Of a stretch of 7,631 nt of DNA, positions 1-5,954 are shown one piece after another (within the stretch, counting starts at the first letter, position 1; every line of letters begins with the position of its first letter). The position numbers and the translations under genes were made by a program. The DNA comes from Flavobacteriaceae bacterium (lineage in GTDB: Bacteria; Bacteroidota; Bacteroidia; Flavobacteriales; Flavobacteriaceae), in the NCBI GenBank assembly GCA_013042825.1, contig JABDPL010000046.1, positions 1 to 7,631 of the forward strand, read 5' to 3'. A model generated the notes under the pieces. The model did no database searches, was not told the origin of the DNA, and worked only from the letters and a program-made list of their open reading frames with translations.

Positions 1-262
1 GATCTGAGCTTTCCGTGCCATTATCAAAGAGATCAAGAAGGATCGCATTGTGATATTTTCGGACCTCCTGCAAAGAGCTCTGAAGTTCCTTTTTATTTTT
101 AAAATAATTTGAGATGACCTTTTCAAGGGCATTGGTCGTTTTTCCCATGGCGGAAACGATGATCAGCGTATCTCTGGTACCTGTATGGTTCAGTACTTTA
201 ACCAGGTTCTTTACCCCATCAGCATCCTTAACGGAGGCTCCACCAAATTTGAATATTCTCAT
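1..262 (-). CDS. Aspartate kinase, N-terminal 87 residues (3' end outside window)
   Basis: Aspartate kinase phosphorylates L-aspartate to aspartyl-4-phosphate, the first cytoplasmic step towards lysine, threonine and methionine. I translated the minus strand from the ATG at 262-260 by hand. The protein opens MRIFKFGGASVKDADG, which carries the family's N-terminal KFGGxS nucleotide-binding motif (K5 to S10), followed by a hydrophobic strand and turn DTLIIVSAMGKTTNAL (residues 31-46) that matches the IVxSAxGxxTNxL pattern of aspartokinases. The frame is open to the window edge. The start overlaps the stop of the upstream acetyltransferase gene by one base (TGATG), so the two are probably co-transcribed and translationally coupled. 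Only the N-terminal part of the kinase domain is visible. I therefore cannot tell a monofunctional enzyme (lysC type) from a kinase fused to homoserine dehydrogenase (thrA type), nor see the regulatory ACT domains. Confidence 0.93.
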   Translation of the reverse strand, partial: MRIFKFGGASVKDADGVKNLVKVLNHTGTRDTLIIVSAMGKTTNALEKVISNYFKNKKELQSSLQEVRKYHNAILLDLFDNGTESSD

Positions 263-744
263 CAGCTCAAATTAGATACATACTGTTTAATCCCGGCCTC
301 GTCCAATTGTACTACATCCCAATCTTCGAGTACCCGTGCGCCTTTCTTTAAATAGAAATCAATGGCCCTTTGATTCCAATCCAGAACCACCCAACTGATG
401 CGTTTTACCCCTAAATCATATCCATATCGCACAACCCTGTCCAGTAAACGGGAGCCTAGGCCTGAACCCCTCGAAGGTTCTTTTACAATAAGATCTTCCA
501 GATGCAGCACCTTACCCTTCCACGTCGAGTACCTCATATATGTTAACGCCATACCCTCGACTTCATTATCGACCTCCGCAACAAAACACTGAAATTCTGG
601 ATGTCCTTCAAAACCATCCTTGATGAGCTCTTCAACGGTGACCTCCACTGCATCCGGCTCACGCTCAAAATGGGCCAGTTCCCTGATCAAATCAAGGACG
701 GCTCTCATATCATTTTTATCAGCTTTTCTTATTACTACAGACAT
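262..744 (-). CDS. GNAT N-acetyltransferase, diamine/spermidine acetyltransferase-like
   Basis: This is a 160-residue cytoplasmic acetyltransferase of the GNAT superfamily, which transfers acetyl from acetyl-CoA to an amine. It is a single GNAT domain. The acetyl-CoA pyrophosphate loop is RGSGLG (92-97), preceded by the strand HLEDLIV (81-87). The late motif is LDWNQRAIDFYLKKGA (121-136). The arrangement and wording follow spermidine/spermine N1-acetyltransferases: E83 and Y131 sit where that family has its catalytic Glu (in YLED) and Tyr (in NFY), and the N-terminal HFEREPDAV and DGFEGHPEFQCFVAE segments also resemble it. Length is normal for the family. The ATG at 744-742 gives the expected start (MSVVIRKAD). 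The stop overlaps the aspartate kinase start by one base, so the pair forms an operon. The real substrate may be a polyamine, another diamine or an amino acid such as thialysine; this cannot be decided from the sequence. Confidence 0.9.
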   Translation of the reverse strand: MSVVIRKADKNDMRAVLDLIRELAHFEREPDAVEVTVEELIKDGFEGHPEFQCFVAEVDNEVEGMALTYMRYSTWKGKVLHLEDLIVKEPSRGSGLGSRLLDRVVRYGYDLGVKRISWVVLDWNQRAIDFYLKKGARVLEDWDVVQLDEAGIKQYVSNLS

Positions 745-761
745 GATTTTCTATAGGAACC

Positions 762-769
762 CAAATATA
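762..769 (-). promoter_or_regulatory. Putative Bacteroidota -7 element for the GNAT-aspartate kinase operon
   Basis: On the minus strand the bases TATATTTG match the Bacteroidota -7 consensus TAnnTTTG perfectly. They lie 17 bases upstream of the GNAT ATG, which would give a short leader as is common in this phylum. I find no TTTG -33 element at the usual 17-23 base spacing, so this is a half-match only. Confidence 0.42.
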
Positions 770-833
770 AACCAAAGTTTAACGTTCACCTTATTTTTAT
801 TTTACGAAAACGTGTTAGTTTCGGCAAAAATTC

Positions 834-841
834 GATCTTTG
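834..841 (+). promoter_or_regulatory. Putative -7 promoter element for fbp
   Basis: GATCTTTG matches TAnnTTTG at all positions except the first. It lies 24 bases before the fbp ATG, a normal distance in this phylum. No convincing TTTG -33 box is present upstream. With the element at 769-762 on the other strand, it would make the 121-base gap 745-865 a divergent promoter region. Confidence 0.35.
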
Positions 842-865
842 TAACTGAATAATCCCCCACGTTAA

Positions 866-1873
866 ATGTCTCATACAAACCAGACCTTAGGCGAATTCAT
901 AATTGAAAATCAATCTGAATTCAAATACTCCTCAGGAGAATTATCGCGATTGATCAACTCCATTCGTTTGGCAGCAAAGGTGGTCAATCATGAGGTGAAC
1001 AAGGCAGGTCTTGTCGATATTCTTGGCGCGGCGGGCGATATCAATGCCCAGGGAGAAGACCAGCAAAAGCTCGATGTGTATGCGAACCAGAAGTTCATTC
1101 AGACCCTCACTAAGCGGAATATCGTTTGCGGTATTGCCAGCGAGGAAGAGGATGATTTCATTTCGATAAATAGCCAGGATGAGCAGAATCAGAATAAATA
1201 TGTTGTTCTTATCGATCCGCTGGATGGATCATCAAATATCGATGTAAATGTTTCCGTAGGCACTATTTTTTCCATCTACAGGCGTGTAACCCCGGTTGGC
1301 ACACCGGTGGTATTAGAAGATTTTCTTCAAAAGGGCAATAAGCAGGTGGCGGCCGGATACATCGTTTATGGCACTTCAACCATGATCGTTTATACTACCG
1401 GCCACGGTGTGAACGGATTCACCCTTAACCCTGCCATAGGCACCTTTTATCTCTCTCATCCCAATATGCGTTTCCCCGAAACAGGGCAGATCTATTCTGT
1501 TAATGAAGGTAATTACGTCCATTTCCCTCAAGGGGTAAAGAATTATATCAAGTATTGCCAGGAAGAAGAAGATGACCGGCCTTACACGTCCCGCTATATA
1601 GGATCGCTGGTCTCAGATTTCCACAGGAATATGATAAAAGGCGGAATTTATTTGTACCCGCAGAGCTCGAAATATCCCGACGGAAAGCTTCGTTTGCTCT
1701 ACGAATGCAACCCCATGGCCTTTCTTGCCGAACAGGCCCACGGACTTGCCAGTGATGGTTATGGAAGGATAATGGAAATCGAACCAACGGCCCTTCATCA
1801 GCGGGTGCCTTTGTTCTGTGGAAGCAGGAAAATGGTGCAGATGTTGGAGAAATTTATGGCGACGGAAGTCTGA
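866..1873 (+). CDS. fbp: Fructose-1,6-bisphosphatase, class I
   Basis: The enzyme hydrolyses fructose 1,6-bisphosphate to fructose 6-phosphate and phosphate, the committed cytoplasmic step of gluconeogenesis. The protein has 335 residues, the usual class I length. Metal- and substrate-binding motifs are intact: the acidic cluster SEEEDD (92-97), the signature DPLDGSSNIDVNVSVGTIF (117-135), and the active-site segment GKLRLLYECNPMAFLAEQAHG (273-293), in which E280 is the conserved metal-ligand glutamate. The C-terminal GSRKMV (319-324) also fits the family. The ATG at 866 gives a natural N-terminus (MSHTNQTLGEFI) and no good start lies upstream. The gene ends in tandem TGA TGA. It is divergent from the GNAT-aspartate kinase pair and convergent with the interrupted TerB-like gene. 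The 62 bases after it show no strong terminator hairpin. Whether it is inhibited by AMP, as many class I enzymes are, cannot be judged here. Confidence 0.97.
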   Translation: MSHTNQTLGEFIIENQSEFKYSSGELSRLINSIRLAAKVVNHEVNKAGLVDILGAAGDINAQGEDQQKLDVYANQKFIQTLTKRNIVCGIASEEEDDFISINSQDEQNQNKYVVLIDPLDGSSNIDVNVSVGTIFSIYRRVTPVGTPVVLEDFLQKGNKQVAAGYIVYGTSTMIVYTTGHGVNGFTLNPAIGTFYLSHPNMRFPETGQIYSVNEGNYVHFPQGVKNYIKYCQEEEDDRPYTSRYIGSLVSDFHRNMIKGGIYLYPQSSKYPDGKLRLLYECNPMAFLAEQAHGLASDGYGRIMEIEPTALHQRVPLFCGSRKMVQMLEKFMATEV

Positions 1874-1935
1874 TGATACGATAATTAATAATTTAGACTA
1901 GGCCTGACTTCGATTTAAACTTGAAACCTTCTGAT

Positions 1936-2367
1936 TTAGTGGTTCATGGTTCTGATGCCGTCGATAAAACCATCGAGATCTACCTCCTCACGAATAAGAC
2001 GCATGGCCTTATCCATAATGTATCCCACATTGACCGTTGAAAAGCCAAGGCCAACAGCTATTTTCGTCAGTAATCGCATTTCGTCATCCTTGTTAATCTC
2101 ATCGGCATGTGCCATTCTGGCGAGATCATACAAGCGTTCGAGCCTGTAGTTATACGATATAGGCGGATTGATCGGGTAAGACTTATAATGCTTTAATATG
2201 CTCTTGTATTCATCAGGGGAAATCTCCAGGTTTATCGCCAATCTGTCGAGGAAAGCCTTCTCCTTATCAGAAATAACATCGTCCTATATCGCTACCCTCA
2301 CAATTGCTGCAAAATGGTCTTTATTGCGTCTCCTGAATCCTCTATCGAATAGATCTGAAATTGACAT
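1936..2367 (-). pseudogene. TerB-like protein gene interrupted by an in-frame TAG at codon 28
   Basis: Read from the ATG at 2367-2365, the frame gives MSISDLFDRGFRRRNKDHF and continues to codon 27, where TAG (2286-2284) interrupts it. The same frame then runs on for 115 codons to TAA at 1938-1936. Joined, the product would be about 143 residues and resembles the small TerB-like (tellurite-resistance-fold) proteins of flavobacteria, with the conserved YPINPPISY and RLERLYDLARM segments and the C-terminal GFIDGIRTMNH. The cellular role of these proteins is not established. Nothing frameshifts and there is no second stop, so the lesion is one nonsense codon: a recent mutation, a sequencing or assembly error, or readthrough. 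The 101-residue remnant can start only at a weak TTG (2241) inside what should be helix, so I do not regard it as the natural protein. It lies divergent to mfd and convergent to fbp. Confidence 0.8.
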
Positions 2368-2390
2368 AAAAATGATAAATGTCGGTGAAA

Positions 2391-2425
2391 CAAACGCACA
2401 TATTTTTTCCCATAAAATTTTCAAA
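2391..2425 (-). promoter_or_regulatory. Weak promoter candidate for the TerB-like gene
   Basis: On the minus strand TTTG (2425-2422) is followed after 23 bases by TGCGTTTG (2398-2391), which matches TAnnTTTG except for one base. The ATG at 2367 lies 23 bases downstream. Spacing is at the long end of what Bacteroidota promoters show, so this is tentative. Confidence 0.3.
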
Positions 2426-2454
2426 ATGATCGATTAAATAGATGTGAAAACCAT

Positions 2455-2512
2455 CTAAAAACAGGAACTTTTCTTTGTTGTTTTTTAATTGATCATACCC
2501 CTGTTTTTTTAG
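2455..2512. repeat. Inverted repeat with T-tract in the TerB-like/mfd intergenic region
   Basis: CTAAAAACAGG (2455-2465) is mirrored by CCTGTTTTTTTAG (2500-2512), which differs only in having seven T instead of five. The 34-base spacer is T-rich and contains TTGATCA. It sits between the two divergent promoters. The stem could form in RNA of either strand or serve as a protein-binding inverted repeat. The arms have few G-C pairs and the loop is long, so a role is unproven. Confidence 0.45.
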
Positions 2513-2524
2513 CTTCAGATTCAG

Positions 2525-2554
2525 ATTGGTAAAAGACCAAAAGAATTATCTTTG
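2525..2554 (+). promoter_or_regulatory. Probable Bacteroidota-type promoter of mfd
   Basis: TATCTTTG (2547-2554) is a perfect TAnnTTTG -7 element. ATTG (2525-2528) lies 18 bases before it and matches the -33 TTTG at three of four positions. Transcription would begin a few bases after 2554, giving a leader of roughly ten bases to the GTG at 2570. This is the best promoter match in the window and it excludes the TTG at 2552 as a sensible start codon for that transcript. Confidence 0.62.
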
Positions 2555-2569
2555 CCAAAATTTATTCCG

Positions 2570-5500
2570 GTGAGTAAGATCCTGATCGCTCAAGCCTTTG
2601 CACAATCTCTGCAGATACAGAAATTGCAGGATCGTATTGACCTTTCTGAAGGACTTACCGGGTTAAATGGGTACGTAGGATCCTCACTTTCCTTTGTTTT
2701 AAGCCATGTTTTCAAAGAGGCAGACAAGCCTTTCCTGATCGTTATGAACGACAAGGAAGAGGCCGCATACCTCCTTAATGATCTTGAGCAGCTTATCAAC
2801 GAAAAGGACGTGCTGTTCTATCCCGGAAGCTATCGGCGACCTTACCAGATAGAAGAGACCGATAATGCTAATGTGCTCTTGCGCGCCGAGGTGCTCAACC
2901 GCATTAATTCGAGAAGAAAGCCTGCGGTCATCATCACCTATCCCGATGCCTTGTTTGAAAAAGTTGTTACAAGAAGGGAACTGGAAAAGAACACCCTGAA
3001 GATCGCGGTGGGAGATATACTGTCGATCGATTTTGTTAACGAGATCCTGTTTTCCTATCAGTTTAACCGGGTCGATTTTGTAACTGAGCCAGGTGAATTC
3101 TCTGTTCGGGGAGGTATACTTGATGTCTTCTCGTTTTCACATGATGAACCCTATAGAATTGAATTCTTTGGTGACGAGATCGATAGCATGCGAACCTTCG
3201 ATGTAGAAACCCAACTATCCATTGATCAGGTTAAGACCATTCAGATCATACCGAATGTAGCTAATAAGTTCCTTGAAGATAAACGCCAGAGTTTTTTGAA
3301 CTATCTCGCAGCGAAAACCATCCTGGTTGTAAAGAATAAGGATTTACTCTCAAACCGGGTTGATTCTCTATTTGTTAAAGCCAAAGAGGCTTTTGGGGCA
3401 TTGTCAGGCGAAATAAAACACCAGGCTCCTGAAGATCTGTTCTGCAACGGAGGGGAAATTCTCGATCTTTTTGATCGAAGGAATGTTTTCGAATTGAACA
3501 AGACGCCCTTGCCGGTTGAAGCCGTCATACAATTTAATTGTTCGCCCCAACCGGCCTTTAATAAGCACTTTGACCTGTTAATTGCCGAACTTCAAAAATG
3601 GCATGAAAAAGGTTATAAGAACATCATCGCCTGTATAAGTGAACAGCAGTCAAAGCGGTTCCATGACATTTTCGATGATGTGGAGCAGGAGATCCATTAC
3701 TCAACAACTGTGCTTCCCATACATGAAGGTTTTATCGATCATGACCTGAAATTGGTATGCTTTACCGATCACCAGATCTTCGAGCGCTATCATAAATTCC
3801 ATTTGAGAAATGGCTATGCCAAAAAGCAGGCCATTACTCTTAAAGAACTGACCAATCTCAAAATCGGTGATTATGTTACCCATATCGATCATGGTATCGG
3901 TAAGTTTGGCGGACTGCAGAAGATCGATGTTCAAGGCAAACGTCAGGAAGCGATCAAACTCATTTATGGCGAGCGTGATGTACTCTATCTGAGCATCCAC
4001 TCCCTGCATAAGATTTCTAAGTATACCGGAAAGGATGGCAAGGCTCCAAGGATTTATAAATTGGGAAGCAAGGCCTGGAAAAATCTGAAGAAGAAGACCA
4101 AAAGCAGGGTCAAGGAAATCGCGTTCAATCTGATCGGTTTATATGCCAAGCGAAAAATGAAGACCGGCTTCCAGTACAGGCCTGATAGTTATTTACAGCA
4201 TGAATTGGAAGCTTCATTCCTATACGAAGATACACCCGATCAGAGTGCGTCAACAGAAGATATCAAACGGGATATTGAAAGCGAACAGCCCATGGATCGG
4301 CTGGTATGCGGTGATGTTGGATTCGGGAAGACTGAAGTTGCCATCAGGGCAGCTTTTAAAGCCGTAGATAATGGTAAACAGGTCGCTATTCTGGTTCCTA
4401 CAACCATCCTGGCTTTTCAACACTATAAAACATTCAGCGAGCGCCTGATAGATTTCCCGGTAACAGTCGACTACCTGAATCGTTTCCGAAGTACAAAAGA
4501 TAAAAACGAAATACTGTCGGGTATCAAATCCGGTGCTCTTGACATTGTGATCGGTACCCATCAGCTCGTAAATCCAAAAATTAAATTCAAGGACCTCGGA
4601 CTGCTCATTGTGGATGAAGAGCAAAAGTTCGGTGTGGCGGTAAAAGAGAAATTAAAGGCCATTAAGGAGAATGTTGATGTGCTTACTCTTACGGCTACAC
4701 CCATTCCGAGAACCCTTCAATTCAGTTTGATGGCGGCCCGGGACCTATCGGTGATCAATACACCACCACCCAACCGTTACCCTATTGAAAGCCGTGTGGT
4801 CAGGTTTAATGAAGATCTTATCAGAGATGCCATAAGCTATGAAATTCAGCGTGGCGGTCAAATTTTCTTCGTGCACAATCGAATCGAAAATATTCAGGAA
4901 GTAGCCGGAATGCTTCAACGCCTGTTGCCCGATGCCAAGATCGGGATTGGTCACGGACGAATGAAAGGGCAGAAACTGGAAAAGTTGATGTTGGCCTTTA
5001 TGAATGGTGAATTCGATGTGCTGGTCAGTACAACCATTATCGAGAGCGGACTCGATGTGCCAAATGCTAATACTATTTTTATTAACAATGCCAATAATTT
5101 TGGGCTAAGCGATCTTCATCAGATGCGCGGTAGGGTGGGCCGTAGTAACAAGAAAGCCTTCTGCTTCTTTATAACTCCGGATTATTCGGTTATGACCAAT
5201 GATGCCCGAAAACGCATACAGGCGCTTGAGCAGTACACCGAACTCGGAAGCGGATTCAACATCGCTATGAAGGACCTCGAAATCCGAGGTGCCGGTGACC
5301 TCCTTGGTGGTGAGCAAAGCGGATTTATCAATGAGATCGGTTTCGATACCTACCAGAAGATACTCAATGAAGCCATAGATGAGCTCAAGGAAAAAGAATT
5401 CAAGGATCTGTATAAGGAAACCGCTGAAGAGAAGGTTTATGTCAAGGATATAACGATCGATTCAGATTTTGAATTGCTGTTCCCCGATGACTATGTAAAC

Positions 5501-5905
5501 AACATCGCTGAGCGATTAAATCTCTATACGCGTTTGAATGAATTGAAAACAGACGAGGAACTCAACCAATTCGAAGCACAATTAATGGACCGCTTCGGGG
5601 AATTACCAGTTCAGGTGGTTGACCTTCTAAATAGTGTGCGATTGAAATGGTTGGCGACAACCCTTGGCTTTGAGAAGGTAGTGATGAAAACCAATAAGTT
5701 GATCGGGTATTTTATAAAAGATCAGGATAGCCAGTTTTATCAAAGTCCGGTATTCGGACAGGTTTTAAAGTATGTCCAAAAGAATGCAGGGGCCTGCAAA
5801 ATGAAGGAAAAGCAAACGCGCCATGGCTTGCGATTATTGCTTACCTTTGAGGATATAAAAGGGGTGAAGGACGCATTGGATGCGTTAGAGCCGATTATGG
5901 TCTGA
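2570..5905 (+). CDS. mfd: Transcription-repair coupling factor Mfd
   Basis: Mfd is a cytoplasmic DNA translocase that removes RNA polymerase stalled at lesions and recruits UvrA for nucleotide excision repair. With the GTG at 2570 the protein has 1111 residues, close to the usual ~1150. Domains in order: a UvrB-like N-terminal module with a degenerate P-loop lacking the lysine (GLTGLNGYVGSS, about 28-39) and the conserved PGEFSVRGGILDVF (174-187); the CarD-like RNA-polymerase-interacting domain starting LKIGDYVTHIDHGIG (430-444); the RecG-like motor with Walker A GDVGFGKT (581-588), DEEQ (682-685), TATPIPRT (708-715) and QMRGRVGR (851-858); the TRG motif region (about 888-930) with RGAGDLLGGEQSG; and the C-terminal domain (about 955-1100). 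All motor motifs are intact. The frame extends upstream to a TTG at 2552, but that codon lies in the -7 element, so I chose GTG, which yields VSKILIAQAF. A TlpA-like gene follows after 49 bases. Confidence 0.97.
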   Translation: MSKILIAQAFAQSLQIQKLQDRIDLSEGLTGLNGYVGSSLSFVLSHVFKEADKPFLIVMNDKEEAAYLLNDLEQLINEKDVLFYPGSYRRPYQIEETDNANVLLRAEVLNRINSRRKPAVIITYPDALFEKVVTRRELEKNTLKIAVGDILSIDFVNEILFSYQFNRVDFVTEPGEFSVRGGILDVFSFSHDEPYRIEFFGDEIDSMRTFDVETQLSIDQVKTIQIIPNVANKFLEDKRQSFLNYLAAKTILVVKNKDLLSNRVDSLFVKAKEAFGALSGEIKHQAPEDLFCNGGEILDLFDRRNVFELNKTPLPVEAVIQFNCSPQPAFNKHFDLLIAELQKWHEKGYKNIIACISEQQSKRFHDIFDDVEQEIHYSTTVLPIHEGFIDHDLKLVCFTDHQIFERYHKFHLRNGYAKKQAITLKELTNLKIGDYVTHIDHGIGKFGGLQKIDVQGKRQEAIKLIYGERDVLYLSIHSLHKISKYTGKDGKAPRIYKLGSKAWKNLKKKTKSRVKEIAFNLIGLYAKRKMKTGFQYRPDSYLQHELEASFLYEDTPDQSASTEDIKRDIESEQPMDRLVCGDVGFGKTEVAIRAAFKAVDNGKQVAILVPTTILAFQHYKTFSERLIDFPVTVDYLNRFRSTKDKNEILSGIKSGALDIVIGTHQLVNPKIKFKDLGLLIVDEEQKFGVAVKEKLKAIKENVDVLTLTATPIPRTLQFSLMAARDLSVINTPPPNRYPIESRVVRFNEDLIRDAISYEIQRGGQIFFVHNRIENIQEVAGMLQRLLPDAKIGIGHGRMKGQKLEKLMLAFMNGEFDVLVSTTIIESGLDVPNANTIFINNANNFGLSDLHQMRGRVGRSNKKAFCFFITPDYSVMTNDARKRIQALEQYTELGSGFNIAMKDLEIRGAGDLLGGEQSGFINEIGFDTYQKILNEAIDELKEKEFKDLYKETAEEKVYVKDITIDSDFELLFPDDYVNNIAERLNLYTRLNELKTDEELNQFEAQLMDRFGELPVQVVDLLNSVRLKWLATTLGFEKVVMKTNKLIGYFIKDQDSQFYQSPVFGQVLKYVQKNAGACKMKEKQTRHGLRLLLTFEDIKGVKDALDALEPIMV

Positions 5906-5954
5906 TTCTTGAAAGGCTAAAAGTGAAAAATTAATTGCTTTAATTACAGTTATA

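Noticed and set aside
398..844. Two plus-strand frames opposite the GNAT gene
   Set aside because: They are low-complexity, serine/threonine-rich translations antisense to a clear GNAT domain.
1874..1935. Possible bidirectional terminator between fbp and the TerB-like gene
   Set aside because: Only weak pairings were found (TTCGA with TTGAA across seven bases, including a G-T pair, and a three-pair AGG/CCT core), with no T-tract directly after them.
2198..2437. 79-codon plus-strand frame spanning the TerB-like 5' end and the intergenic region
   Set aside because: It is antisense to the conserved TerB-like frame, has a serine-rich unremarkable translation, and no promoter fits it.
4250..4624. 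124-codon open frame on the minus strand
   Set aside because: It lies wholly inside the mfd motor domain, antisense to conserved motifs, and its translation resembles no family I know.
5906..5954. AT-only hairpin ATTAA-TTGCT-TTAAT before the TlpA-like gene
   Set aside because: Five A-T pairs would not be stable and such matches are expected by chance here.
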